From NCBI GenBank assembly GCA_020051095.1, contig JAGVJN010000042.1:62001-126000 (forward strand): a stretch of 64,000 bases of DNA, given 5' to 3'. Positions 1 through 8,800 of the stretch are shown here, in pieces. The translations under genes and the position numbers were made by a program. The notes under the pieces were generated by a model that was not told the DNA's origin, did no database searches, and saw only the letters and a program-made list of their open reading frames with translations. The stretch is from Pseudomonadota bacterium. Its GTDB lineage: Bacteria > Pseudomonadota > Gammaproteobacteria > Legionellales > Legionellaceae. Every line of letters begins with the position of its first letter. Position 1 is the first letter of the stretch.

Positions 1-30
1 ACCAACGCATTATCACAAAAATTTGATCCA

Positions 31-1257
31 ATGACCATTAATAACATCGTCTTACAAAAATTTGCCGATAGCACTCGCTTCATCCGTTTTGTGATTTATC
101 ACTTTTTTGAAGATGACTGCACCTATCGTGCGTCAGCCCTAGCATTCACCACGTTACTTGCGTTGGTACCTTTAATGTCCGTGGGTTTATCCATCCTATC
201 AACTTTCCCCGTGTTTGAATCCTTTCGAGAGCCGATACAAGATTTTATTTTTACCAACTTCGTCCCGGCCACAGGAAAAGCGCTGCAAACGTATTTGGCC
301 CAATTTACTAATCAAGTTAGCCAATTATCAACTACCGGTGTTACCTTTTTAGTCATAACTGCCATCTTACTGTTGGTCACCATTGAAAATGCAATGAACC
401 AGATCTGGCGAGTCTCTTCCCCAAGAGGGGGGGTGTCTGCATTTTTACTCTATTGGACAATTCTATCACTCTCTCCTGTATTGCTAGGCTTGAGCATGGT
501 CGCTAGTTCATACGTACTTAGTATGCCTTATCTCCAAGCACACAAACCGCCAATCTTTCTATGGACTGGTTTACCATTTCTTCTATCCTTTGTGGGATTT
601 AGCTTTTTATACATCGTTGTCCCAAATTGCAAAACTAAAATTGCCAATGGTTTATGGGGTGGCCTGACTGCCGCGATTTTGTTTGAAACGGCCAAGCAAG
701 GCTTTGCCTGGTATTTATCACGATACAGTACCTACCAACTGCTGTATGGTGCGTTTGCCATCGTGCCGATATTTTTTATATGGATTTATTGGGTATGGGT
801 GGTTACTTTAATTGGGGCGGAAATCAGTTATGCATTATCCATGTCTCACCTTAGGCGTCGAGGTGAGGCACTAGACCCTATGACCCATGCCTTAATATGG
901 CTATATCGTCTATGGGAAGCACAACATTCGGGCAAAGGCGTTAGCTTGCAACGACTTATTGATGCTGACTCCCAGCCCTACTCTCTGGATGCTAAACAAA
1001 TGATCAAAATTTTAGAAGAAGGGAAGTATATTCATACCAATGATAAAGGCGATTACTTTTTGTCGCGATCGTTGGATAACATGCCATTATACCAAGTCGG
1101 CGAACAACTGCCTTTTCATTTTCCGCGTTGCACGTTACCCTTACCCAAAAAACCACCCAAGTGGTTAGCCCAATGGTATCAGATTATCGAAGCGCGTCAA
1201 AAAGAGACCCAACAAAAGTTAAGCATTTCAGTTGACTCCCTATTTAGAGGCTCTTAA
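31..1257 (+). CDS. YihY/BrkB-family inner-membrane protein
   Basis: The 408-residue product is a polytopic inner-membrane protein of the YihY/BrkB (once called 'ribonuclease BN') family; its molecular function is not established. The N-terminus has the family motif DDCTYRASALAFTTLLALVP (about residues 28-47). Several hydrophobic segments follow to about residue 270, including YGAFAIVPIFFIWIYWVWVV. A soluble C-terminal tail of about 130 residues resembles a winged-helix or regulatory extension and is longer than in minimal family members. The reading frame is open to the first base of the window and no ribosome-binding site precedes ATG 31, so the true start may lie upstream. The gene ends at a bidirectional terminator facing fis. 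Confidence 0.85.
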   Translation: MTINNIVLQKFADSTRFIRFVIYHFFEDDCTYRASALAFTTLLALVPLMSVGLSILSTFPVFESFREPIQDFIFTNFVPATGKALQTYLAQFTNQVSQLSTTGVTFLVITAILLLVTIENAMNQIWRVSSPRGGVSAFLLYWTILSLSPVLLGLSMVASSYVLSMPYLQAHKPPIFLWTGLPFLLSFVGFSFLYIVVPNCKTKIANGLWGGLTAAILFETAKQGFAWYLSRYSTYQLLYGAFAIVPIFFIWIYWVWVVTLIGAEISYALSMSHLRRRGEALDPMTHALIWLYRLWEAQHSGKGVSLQRLIDADSQPYSLDAKQMIKILEEGKYIHTNDKGDYFLSRSLDNMPLYQVGEQLPFHFPRCTLPLPKKPPKWLAQWYQIIEARQKETQQKLSISVDSLFRGS

Positions 1258-1347
1258 CAAACCATTTTGGGAAAATTGGCGTCCTTATCCACGCTTTACT
1301 GCCGTTTGCATATTCAACTGTCTCAGGACATATCCGTGATACGAGGC

Positions 1348-1375
1348 AAAAAAAAACCCCGAGTTCGGGGTTTTT
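1348..1375. terminator. Bidirectional Rho-independent terminator
   Basis: An A-run, a CCCCGA-GT-TCGGGG hairpin (1357-1370) and a T-run form a symmetrical terminator. It lies between the convergent yihY-like gene and fis and can serve both. Confidence 0.9.
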
Positions 1376-1396
1376 CATGCTTTATGTTATCGGCAT

Positions 1397-1681
1397 TTAC
1401 TCGTCGCGTGTACCAACATATTTGTCGTCGAAATAGCGTCTTAATTTTGTACGTAAAGTACCTCGGCTAATACCCAACATAATCGCTGCACGGGACTGAT
1501 TGTATTTGCAGTGTTCCATAACAGCTTTGAATAGTGGTGTTTCGACTTCTTCCAACACGAACTGATATAAATCAACAGGTTCCGTGCCTTTCAGTTCAGA
1601 TAAATATTTTTGCACAGATTGGGTCACGCTATTTGCGATTGAGCCAGTAATATCACCTGTATCTTTATTTATTGTTGTCAT
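1397..1681 (-). CDS. fis: DNA-binding protein Fis
   Basis: The 94-residue protein matches the nucleoid-associated regulator Fis, which bends DNA and tunes growth-phase gene expression. The C-terminal half carries the family helix-turn-helix, including YNQSRAAIMLGISRGTLRTK at about residues 60-79, close to the E. coli NQTRAALMMGINRGTLRKK pattern. The length is normal for Fis. The start is supported by GGAG about 10 nt upstream of ATG. Unlike E. coli, dusB is not upstream and the gene stands alone. Legionella species carry several Fis paralogues, so which one this is cannot be decided here. Confidence 0.93.
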   Translation of the reverse strand: MTTINKDTGDITGSIANSVTQSVQKYLSELKGTEPVDLYQFVLEEVETPLFKAVMEHCKYNQSRAAIMLGISRGTLRTKLRRYFDDKYVGTRDE

Positions 1682-1948
1682 TCTTATTTAACTCCATCTT
1701 TACAAAAAGGGGCATATTACCCAATTGATTAATTGGTGACAAGACCAAATTACAAAAAAATGAAATTTTCCAAAAAGTTATTGCTTTTTAAATTCATTTA
1801 TGTAAGCCCTAGGATACAGCAGTACACTGGCCCAAGTTATTCAATCAAATCACACGAAACTAGGAGACACCTCTATCGTTATCATTTTTGTCACTGCGAA
1901 TAGCAATAAAAACACCCCCAAAGTCAACCATATCATCAAGACACAAAA

Positions 1949-1995
1949 GCCGTGTTATTCCATGTTGGCACCTGCCAACAATTTCATAACACGGC
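1949..1995 (-). terminator. Composite hairpin terminator after the DUF945 gene
   Basis: An outer stem GCCGTGTTAT/ATAACACGGC (1949-1958 with 1986-1995) encloses an inner stem TGTTGGC-ACCT-GCCAACA. Read on the minus strand it is followed by a short T-rich run, just past the stop of the gene at 2020. The rest of the 1682-2019 gap holds A/T-rich fis leader sequence and no gene that I can see. Confidence 0.7.
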
Positions 1996-2019
1996 ATGAT
2001 TGACTTAAGACATTTTTTA

Positions 2020-3432
2020 CTAAAATTGCATCATTGCTGGATTAAATGGTGCGCCATTCACCATTAGCTTACCATCTTTGAGCGTAAATGCAATCACATA
2101 ATCATTGCCTTCCTTTGTTAAAAGGCCTTTATCAACTAAAGTTGCTAGCTTTTTCTCCACCATATCTTGGGCTTGTTGCTTAGCATCCATTGGTTGTATT
2201 CCATTTGCGTTATTTTGTTGGGCAATGGCTTGTTGCAGTTGATTGCTCATCATCGTCTTGGCTAATGATTCGGCCATTGCTTCTCTTACTAAATCAGCAG
2301 GAACCGATAAGCGACCATTCCCTTCAATTTGGCGAACCATATCAAACGGATTGTCGAAGGACCCTTTCGGTAAAGAAATTAATAGGTTACCTTCAATTTT
2401 TCCATTTGGTAATTTAAAAGAGAAAGGATCGATTTGAATCTGAGCACCATGGCTGAGTAACTTAGGCACTTCAGGCATCATCGCAACCAATAGTTGTTTT
2501 TTCTCTTCTTCGGTTGCGTTTTGCGCTTGTTGAGCTAACTCATTAATTCTTGCTAATGCTTTGGAATCTAGATTACTCAACATAAAATGCAACTCGCCAG
2601 GACCATACGTTTCATTGTTAGCAACGATCTTATCCAATGTAATACTAAGATCCGAGTTGATCACATCACCATCTTGTGTGCTGCCAGACTTCATATCAAA
2701 TTTGCTTAATGCAAAAAGTGTTTTATCCCCTTGCTTAACCAACAACGATGGGAAATTGACCGATGCACTACCTAAAAACAATCCATCACCATTCTCATAG
2801 AGATGGTAAATGGTTTTAACAGCTTCCATTTTTGCGGAAATGTCTTTCTGCGAAAAGGTAAAACCCGCTATATTGAAATAGCCTTCAAATGATTTCATAT
2901 CACTGGAAATCTGGATGGATGAATCCAAACCATCCCAATCCAATTTCCCACCACCCTTCTTGGCAATCAATGTAAAATCAGGGACTGCCGCATTAAAACT
3001 TGTCTTACCAATTAGGTTGACGAATAAGCTTAAGTTCAACGTGGGTGCAGTGGATTGATCGGTGAACAATTCCTTCATCTGCTTCAAATTTTTATCCGGC
3101 ATTTGTACCATTGAATGGGCATAACCCATACCCACTTTCATTCCATCATCCGTGAACATAAAAGGACCATGGTAAACCTTTAATGGCATATTGAATTCAG
3201 TGGTCTCCATTTTACTCGTTTGTTTATTTGGAAATTGGAAGTGCCAAACGAGATTGGCGGACGAATCGAACCAGCCTCGGTCGTAATTTTTTACCTCGAC
3301 ATAGATACCATTGGTACGATTAACTAGTTCAATGCTTTCTTTAACTTTCTTTTCAGTGAACATGCCAGTGACGTAATAGCCGCCTAAAACTAGAACAGCT
3401 AGAATGACCACTAACCCTGTGATTTTTTTCAT
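2020..3432 (-). CDS. DUF945 (YdgA-like) protein
   Basis: The 470-residue protein begins with one uncleaved hydrophobic segment (GLVVILAVLVLGGYYVTGMF, residues 5-24), followed by a long periplasmic domain of the DUF945/YdgA type. The family is widespread in gammaproteobacteria and has no settled biochemical role. Family traits seen are the early YDRGWFDSSA stretch, repeated beta-rich segments and the C-terminal region ending in GKLMVNGAPF. A clear ribosome-binding site (GGAG) precedes the ATG. It is transcribed alone and ends at the hairpin at 1949-1995. Confidence 0.82.
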   Translation of the reverse strand: MKKITGLVVILAVLVLGGYYVTGMFTEKKVKESIELVNRTNGIYVEVKNYDRGWFDSSANLVWHFQFPNKQTSKMETTEFNMPLKVYHGPFMFTDDGMKVGMGYAHSMVQMPDKNLKQMKELFTDQSTAPTLNLSLFVNLIGKTSFNAAVPDFTLIAKKGGGKLDWDGLDSSIQISSDMKSFEGYFNIAGFTFSQKDISAKMEAVKTIYHLYENGDGLFLGSASVNFPSLLVKQGDKTLFALSKFDMKSGSTQDGDVINSDLSITLDKIVANNETYGPGELHFMLSNLDSKALARINELAQQAQNATEEEKKQLLVAMMPEVPKLLSHGAQIQIDPFSFKLPNGKIEGNLLISLPKGSFDNPFDMVRQIEGNGRLSVPADLVREAMAESLAKTMMSNQLQQAIAQQNNANGIQPMDAKQQAQDMVEKKLATLVDKGLLTKEGNDYVIAFTLKDGKLMVNGAPFNPAMMQF

Positions 3433-3535
3433 TATTATCTCCGTTTTTAGAACAACCCCTCTCGACTTTAATTAAAGCACGAGATAGTCAAAGGTGCAAA
3501 ATTTTATACGAAAATTCTTCGGTTTTTTGAGCGAA

Positions 3536-4843
3536 TTATTTTTCTTGTTCTTGATCATAGACAGGTGAGCAATAGGTCTCTTTGACAAAGAAGGCTAAAA
3601 TTAATGCGACTGTTGAGCAAATGGGCAAAATAATAAACGCTGACTGGAAATCACTTAAGTCAAGTGCGCTCACATTAAATGATCGCTCGCCGCCAATAAA
3701 GTGTAAAAATTGCCCAACAATCGGTTGAAGTGAGGCACCAACAAAGATGGAAGTCATATTCGTGAAAGCAATGGATGTTCCTACGACTTTAGGATGGTGC
3801 AGCTCTGTTGCCACAGCATAAGAGATAGCCACCCCAGTATTGGTGGCACCAAATATGAAAAACAACAGCATGGTTGTATTGAGGTTCATATGCGGTAGAA
3901 AAATAATGAGAAATGAAAAAATAATCCCACAAATGGCAGAAAAAATCATCAACGGTTTGCGCAAACCAAGTCTGTCGGAGACCCAACCGCAGAGTGGTCC
4001 ACTAATCCCCCAGCCAATAAATATCAAGCTTGTTGCAAAGGCGGCACTGTGTGCACTAAATTCACGGCCAAATTGTAAAAACGCCGGTCCTAAGTTTTCA
4101 CCGATTACTGCCGTTGGCCCAAATAGAAAACCCGCATAGAGCGCATTTATCCATGTTTGTCGATTAGACAATACGATTTTTAAACTCATTAAAATGCTAA
4201 TATCACTGACCTTTTTGGGGACAGATCGCTTTTGTCCTGGATTATCCCGGATGTATTGATAAAGAAAAGCAGCCAGAATAATAAACAAAAAGGCGATAAT
4301 TATCATGGTGTGGCGCCAGCCGACATGTGACACCAGGAAGGATACCGGCGCATCGCCTGCCGCGGCACCCAACATCCCTAAGGCTTGAGTTAATCCTGCT
4401 AGCAACCCAAACATAACCGGTGGAAACCATGATGTGGCAAGTCTTAATGCACACACAAAGGCAAATGCGGCACTAAAGCCAATGAGCATTCTTCCAAAGG
4501 AAGCGGTCATAAGGCCGTCAGATAAGCCAAAAATGACGCATCCTAAGGCTGTCAATAAGGACATGACGGTTAAAATATTTCGTATACTAAGCCTATCCAC
4601 AGATAGGCCTACGGGTATTTGCATCAAAATATAGGGTATGTAAAATGCCGCATTTAAGACCCCAATTTGAAGTTCATTTAAGCCAAATTCACGTTGAATG
4701 TGCTCATGCATGACCGAAGGAGCAACGCGTGCTAAGTAGTCAGAGAAAAAAAAGGTTGCGGCTAATCCCCATACAACCCAGGCAGTTAGATTGGCTTTTA
4801 CATTACTTCGATAATAAGACATTTCGTACACAGCTTCTTTCAT
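3536..4843 (-). CDS. MFS transporter
   Basis: The 435-residue protein has about twelve hydrophobic segments and belongs to the major facilitator superfamily. The first segment is TAWVVWGLAATFFFSDYLAR. The loop 2-3 signature region reads VGLSVDRLSIRNIL, a variant of the G-x-x-x-D-R-x-G-R-R motif, and its counterpart in the second half is GWVSDRLGLRKPL. The pattern FFSDYLARVAPS near the N-terminus resembles organic-anion or phosphonate/hexuronate-type carriers, but the substrate cannot be read from sequence. A second in-frame ATG at 4822 is an equally plausible start; neither has a strong ribosome-binding site. Confidence 0.85.
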   Translation of the reverse strand: MKEAVYEMSYYRSNVKANLTAWVVWGLAATFFFSDYLARVAPSVMHEHIQREFGLNELQIGVLNAAFYIPYILMQIPVGLSVDRLSIRNILTVMSLLTALGCVIFGLSDGLMTASFGRMLIGFSAAFAFVCALRLATSWFPPVMFGLLAGLTQALGMLGAAAGDAPVSFLVSHVGWRHTMIIIAFLFIILAAFLYQYIRDNPGQKRSVPKKVSDISILMSLKIVLSNRQTWINALYAGFLFGPTAVIGENLGPAFLQFGREFSAHSAAFATSLIFIGWGISGPLCGWVSDRLGLRKPLMIFSAICGIIFSFLIIFLPHMNLNTTMLLFFIFGATNTGVAISYAVATELHHPKVVGTSIAFTNMTSIFVGASLQPIVGQFLHFIGGERSFNVSALDLSDFQSAFIILPICSTVALILAFFVKETYCSPVYDQEQEK

Positions 4844-5034
4844 ATTCGATAATAGTCCAGCTTTGTTAAGAGTCTGTTGAAAACCTAGCGCAAAAATTCA
4901 GTCGATTGATTTTTGTTTGACGGAGGCTAACTTCTTAACAATTTGATAGAAAAGGAACATACCATTTTTTTGCGATTCTGTACAGGCTAAAATCAGATAA
5001 ATTTAAATTCAGTAGCGTATTTAGGAGGGTTCCT

Positions 5035-5079
5035 ATGTTACAATTAGCATTTTCAATGCTCACGGGTATTTATTCATGA
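5035..5079 (+). CDS. Mini-ORF coupled to the SseB-like gene
   Basis: A 14-codon reading frame (MLQLAFSMLTGIYS) starts 6 nt after a near-perfect Shine-Dalgarno AGGAGG (5023-5028). It ends in TGA at 5077-5079, which overlaps the ATG of the next gene (5076) as ATGA. The downstream gene has no ribosome-binding site of its own, so this short frame probably delivers ribosomes to it by translational coupling. It is not a recognised attenuator peptide: there is no run of one amino acid. Expression is inferred from the layout only. Confidence 0.5.
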   Translation: MLQLAFSMLTGIYS

Positions 5080-5468
5080 ACGCTTTACAACAAGCCATTC
5101 AACAAGCCTTGCATCAAGAGGGGCGAAGCCAAGAAGCCAATAAAGCGTATTTGGAATTTATTAAAGCAAATTTTTTCATGCCGATTGAATCGTTCAGTGA
5201 TGAGCAATCCCCTGTCCCATTGTATTTTCAACAAGGAAATGAAACGTATTTGCCTGTGTTCACTGATAAATTGCTAATGGACAAATGGGCTGAAGAGGTT
5301 AAAGAAAAAATCCTCTTACTCACTTTAACTGGCGTTGATTTATTGAAGGGGGTTGGTGAGGATGTTCATATTTGCCTTGATATTGGCAGTGACACTTATA
5401 AATTATTTAATCCCTCTGAAATTGCAAGAATGCGCAGCATGGTCATTAAGATTTTTGGGGCAGGGTAG
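5076..5468 (+). CDS. SseB N-terminal-domain protein
   Basis: The 130-residue protein fits the SseB (enhanced serine sensitivity) N-terminal domain family. It has a helical start, a central PVPLYFQQGNETYLPVFTD segment and a C-terminal part ending in INIGSDTYKLFNPSEIA-like sequence (actual DIGSDTYKLFNPSEIARM). The biochemical role of this family is not known. It is probably cytoplasmic, with no signal peptide. The start is the ATG overlapping the stop of the 14-codon mini-ORF. A perfect hairpin follows the stop. It is convergent with the LetE-like gene. Confidence 0.7.
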   Translation: MNALQQAIQQALHQEGRSQEANKAYLEFIKANFFMPIESFSDEQSPVPLYFQQGNETYLPVFTDKLLMDKWAEEVKEKILLLTLTGVDLLKGVGEDVHICLDIGSDTYKLFNPSEIARMRSMVIKIFGAG

Positions 5469-5494
5469 ACCCTCAAACCAGGTCGAAGCCTAAA

Positions 5495-5523
5495 CCAAAA
5501 TGCTGGCATTGCCAGCATTTTGG
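5495..5523. terminator. Perfect hairpin, probable bidirectional terminator
   Basis: A 13-bp perfect stem CCAAAATGCTGGC-ATT-GCCAGCATTTTGG sits in the 60-bp gap between two convergent genes. There is no long T-run on either side, but A/T pairs at the stem base give short U tracts in both directions. Confidence 0.75.
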
Positions 5524-5528
5524 CTAAT

Positions 5529-5912
5529 CTAGGCCACCATGTCGAGCACTTGATAGCCAATAATAGCCGATGCCGCGAGTGCGCCTGTAATTTTTAACCA
5601 CAAGCGAACGGTTGTATAGCCTTCTTGGTAGTAATCAGCATCATTGGCAGCTGCATCCGTATCTTTTCGTTTTACTTCTTCTGGATACTCCGTTAATTCG
5701 AACAAGGGCTTTTCACCGTAAAACCCAGCCCACCAACCTTCTTGCCACTGTTCATAAGGCTGTGTTCCTTCCTTAAAAGGATTTTCCTCAAGGTCTAATT
5801 CAGCCAAAGCACATTCATATCCAAAATGATAAGATTCTTCGATGGTTGGGTGTTCAATATTAAAACGCAGTTTAAGATCTGGTATTATGGCGTTGGTGTC
5901 TTTCATATTCAT
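5529..5912 (-). CDS. letE: LetE-like protein with RMF-like motif and C-terminal membrane segment
   Basis: The 127-residue protein resembles what I recall of the Legionella transmission-trait enhancer LetE, a small protein implicated in the replicative-to-transmissive switch; this match is from memory. Residues about 25-65 have the spacing of a ribosome-modulation-factor domain: GYECALAELDLEENPF, then a Pro/Gln stretch, then QWQEGWWAGFYG (compare GYxAGxxG...CPY...W..GW in RMF). The C-terminus carries one hydrophobic segment (LKITGALAASAIIGYQVLDM) that would anchor it in the membrane. If the RMF-like reading is right, the protein could link ribosome state to the membrane; that is inference. Confidence 0.55.
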   Translation of the reverse strand: MNMKDTNAIIPDLKLRFNIEHPTIEESYHFGYECALAELDLEENPFKEGTQPYEQWQEGWWAGFYGEKPLFELTEYPEEVKRKDTDAAANDADYYQEGYTTVRLWLKITGALAASAIIGYQVLDMVA

Positions 5913-6076
5913 ACCCTCACTTTGTTATTACGTAAAAAAATCCGTTAACAATCTCCGGGTGAAAGCAGCCAGGTTGTCTTTGATTTCAGGCAATCAACTG
6001 CCCACTTAAGATATATTCTACTGCGTTTAATCAAAGGAATTTAGGCAATTTCTTAGCTTTACTATTTCTTGACAAA

Positions 6077-6724
6077 TTAAGGGGATAGCCGTTCACATAT
6101 CCATTGGCCATGGTCTTGTCGATACGATAATCTGTCATGCAAGCGGCAATCACGTCCTTGCCAAAACTCAAAATAATTCGGAATAACGATATACCCACCC
6201 CAATAGTCCGGACGAGGGACAGTTTGGCTCTCATACCGGCCAATTAATTCTTTGAATCGCGTTTCAAGAATTTTACGGTTTTCTACGATTTCACTTTGAT
6301 GAGAAACCCACGCACTTATCTGACTCATTTTGGGCCTGGAAGCAAAATATTTGTCTGATTTTTCAACACTCACTTTTTCAGCATACCCATGAATTCGAAC
6401 TTGTCTAGCCAAATCAGGCCAAAAAAAATTAAGCGCGCAACGTGGATTTTGAGTTAGTTGATGGGCTTTGACACTGTCATAATTCGAATAGAAAACAAAC
6501 CCTGCTTCAGTGACTTCTTTTAGCAATACCACTCGCAGATCGGGTTGTCCATGTTCATCCACCGTCGCGATGGTCATTGCTGTCGGATCAGCGTGTTCTT
6601 TTTTCAAAACCTCGTCAAACCATAATTGGAATTGGGCAAATGGATTTTCTTGAATATTGGCTTTCAATAAATCCATTTGGCCATAGTCTCTTCGGATGCC
6701 ACTTAAATCAAACTTATCGGCCAT
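6077..6724 (-). CDS. pdxH: Pyridoxamine 5'-phosphate oxidase
   Basis: PdxH oxidises pyridoxine or pyridoxamine 5'-phosphate to pyridoxal 5'-phosphate using FMN and oxygen. The 215-residue product has the family layout: LSGIRRDYGQMDLLKANIQENPFAQFQLWFDE at the start, FMN-binding RVVLLKEVTEAGFVFYSNYDS, SRPKMSQISAWVSHQSE, and the C-terminal FWQGRDCRLHDRLSYRQD. The frame is open 44 codons further upstream, but that stretch runs through a REP-like hairpin and does not look like PdxH, so I start at 6724 (MADKFDLSG). It appears to be transcribed alone. Confidence 0.93.
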   Translation of the reverse strand: MADKFDLSGIRRDYGQMDLLKANIQENPFAQFQLWFDEVLKKEHADPTAMTIATVDEHGQPDLRVVLLKEVTEAGFVFYSNYDSVKAHQLTQNPRCALNFFWPDLARQVRIHGYAEKVSVEKSDKYFASRPKMSQISAWVSHQSEIVENRKILETRFKELIGRYESQTVPRPDYWGGYIVIPNYFEFWQGRDCRLHDRLSYRQDHGQWICERLSP

Positions 6725-6828
6725 CGTTAACCTCATAAACGACACATTAATAGGGTTGGTATATCCAGGATGTGGACAGTCGGCACATTTCCAAACAAGG
6801 TATTCCTTAGAAAATGAATTTGGCATTT

Positions 6829-6853
6829 GTCGGGCCAAGGCCCGACCTACGAT
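6829..6853. repeat. REP-like palindromic unit, copy 1
   Basis: GTCGGGC-CAAG-GCCCGAC is a perfect hairpin followed by CTACGAT. The 18-bp end (CAAGGCCCGACCTACGAT, 6836-6853) is repeated exactly at 6982-6999 in the same intergenic region. Confidence 0.65.
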
Positions 6854-6888
6854 CATCTTTTTTTAAAACTTAGACTTATCCTCAAACG

Positions 6889-6921
6889 CCGACGTACCGC
6901 GGCTTGTCCGCGGTACGTCGG
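6889..6921. repeat. 14-bp-stem palindrome between the two REP-like units
   Basis: CCGACGTACCGCGG-CTTGT-CCGCGGTACGTCGG is a perfect 14-bp stem with a 5-nt loop, much richer in G+C than its surroundings. It sits midway between the two CGACCTACGAT units. It may act as a transcription stop for the peptide-transporter gene, but there is no T-run, so a REP/BIME-type repeat is more likely. Confidence 0.65.
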
Positions 6922-6981
6922 ATTAAAGATTATGGCAATATATTATACGAATACTATGTTTTAAAAAAAGTGTCTATCCCT

Positions 6982-6999
6982 CAAGGCCCGACCTACGAT
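6982..6999. repeat. REP-like unit, copy 2 (partial)
   Basis: An exact 18-bp repeat of 6836-6853 without the left half of the hairpin, placed between the palindrome at 6889-6921 and the stop of the peptide transporter. Confidence 0.6.
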
Positions 7000-7026
7000 T
7001 ATCTGTCACTCATGGCTTGTTGGCCC

Positions 7027-8538
7027 TTAGACATCCATCGCAGGATCGGCAACATCAACCATTTTTAAAGTAAAATCTTCTTTTTCCGGTTTAGATAATA
7101 CGGGTAATGCCATGTATTTATTAAGAACAGGCGACAAGGCATACATAATCACGCCTAAAGATACCGTAACCAGTCCAATTTTAGCAAAAACGCTGGTGTA
7201 AATCATCAAAGAGGGAATACCATGTGCCACCCCTTCAGGGATAGCGGCCATTGAAGCCACTGCCGCTCCCGTAAACCCAGCAACCGTTGAGGTTAAATAC
7301 CAAACGCCCATAACAAATCCTGCGATATGCACTGGCACTAATTCCGCTACCATGGCAACGCCCAAGGCAGAAACCAATAGCTCGCCAACACATTGAAAAA
7401 AGTAGCTGGCAATTAACCAAAACGGTGATACCATCCCCTGCCCATCATGGAAAAATCGAGCTAAATATAAGGTTAAAAAGGCAACCCCACAAGCAATCAT
7501 GCCGACTGAAAATTTATAGGGAATGGAAAAGTTAATATGGCGATGTTGAATAGCGCGATAACAATACGCTAAAACCGGACTTAAGACGATAATCCAAATC
7601 GGATTTAACGCTTGGTAACTCTGCGCATCAAACTGATAGCCAAAAATAGAGGAATGAACGTTGGCAACCGCAAATAAATTCATCGATGTTGGCATTTGCA
7701 TATAAAGAGTAAAGAATACTATTGCTTCAACCATTAACACAAAAGCAATCAGCATCCGCATCCGTGTCAAGCCTTTTTCCTGAAGGGTGTAATAAAAGAA
7801 TATTGCAACGATAACAGCGGTTAAACACCAAGCCAACGTTTTAGCCAAACTCACATGTTGTAACAAATATGCACTGCCAAATGTGGCACCGACAATGCCA
7901 GCAACAATTAGCCCCCAAGATAACATTCCTATTTTGCGCTCATCTGCGGGGGTATTGATATCAGCAACAACGTGGTATTGATAAATATAGTTAACAATCC
8001 CAAGCGCAAGGCCAATAAAACTTAATGAAAATGCATACGGATAGCCATATTTAGCGGCAATATTTGGGCCCACTAATAATGAGAAAGTCGATCCCAAGTT
8101 AATCGACATATAATAGAGAGTAAAACCACCATGTAACCGATGGTCATTTTCGTTATAGCATTTAGCCAGTAAATTAGGCGGATTGGCTTTAAATAGGCCG
8201 TTGGCAACACAGATCAAACCAAGCGCATAAAAAACCGTGTGTTGGTCGGAGAAAGTCAACATGCCATAGCCTGTTGTCAGCGTGATTAATCCAAGCAATA
8301 TGGTGCGTTTAGTCCCTAAAACTTTATCCCCTAAATAACCTCCAATAGCGACCATGCCATAGACGAGTGCTGAAAATGCACCAAAGGTATAAAAAGCTTG
8401 TTGTTCACTTAAACCAAGCTGACGAATAAAAAAAAGTGCGAGTATCCCTTGAACGGTGTAGTAACCAAATCGTTCCCAGATTTCAAGCATGAAAATCATA
8501 AAAAAAGGACGGGGTTGTTCCGCAAACATTTTTTTCAT
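7027..8538 (-). CDS. POT-family proton-coupled peptide transporter
   Basis: The 503-residue protein is a proton-dependent oligopeptide transporter (PTR2/POT, DtpA-like) of the inner membrane that imports di- and tripeptides with protons. The first helix holds the family ExxERFxYY motif as EIWERFGYY. The loop motif GGYLGDKVLGTKRTILLG and the FYMSINLG-type stretch (YYMSINLGSTFS) also match. About fourteen hydrophobic segments are visible. An AGAGAG purine tract precedes the ATG. Amino-acid uptake of this kind fits an intracellular bacterium that lives on host peptides, which is inference. Confidence 0.9.
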   Translation of the reverse strand: MKKMFAEQPRPFFMIFMLEIWERFGYYTVQGILALFFIRQLGLSEQQAFYTFGAFSALVYGMVAIGGYLGDKVLGTKRTILLGLITLTTGYGMLTFSDQHTVFYALGLICVANGLFKANPPNLLAKCYNENDHRLHGGFTLYYMSINLGSTFSLLVGPNIAAKYGYPYAFSLSFIGLALGIVNYIYQYHVVADINTPADERKIGMLSWGLIVAGIVGATFGSAYLLQHVSLAKTLAWCLTAVIVAIFFYYTLQEKGLTRMRMLIAFVLMVEAIVFFTLYMQMPTSMNLFAVANVHSSIFGYQFDAQSYQALNPIWIIVLSPVLAYCYRAIQHRHINFSIPYKFSVGMIACGVAFLTLYLARFFHDGQGMVSPFWLIASYFFQCVGELLVSALGVAMVAELVPVHIAGFVMGVWYLTSTVAGFTGAAVASMAAIPEGVAHGIPSLMIYTSVFAKIGLVTVSLGVIMYALSPVLNKYMALPVLSKPEKEDFTLKMVDVADPAMDV

Positions 8539-8800
8539 ATTCTCTCTTTTTTTTCCGTGAGACGAACTTCCAGCATACCGTAATTTTAATATTAGAACTA
8601 GTATTTTTTAGAGTGTACTTAAGTTAATTCTACAAACAAATTTAGCCTTAGATCAGCTTATAAAAGATAACATGGACATCCTTCCATGCTACAATTAACA
8701 ATATGAGTTGAACTTTTTTGCTAACTCTCAGTGATAAATTTATACTTATTAATAATGTGATGGCCGCATTGGATACGAATAATAATAATTGAGTACGACC

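Noticed and set aside
1267-1470. 67-residue frame opposite fis
   Set aside because: It runs through the bidirectional terminator and the fis coding strand and has no ribosome-binding site or family resemblance.
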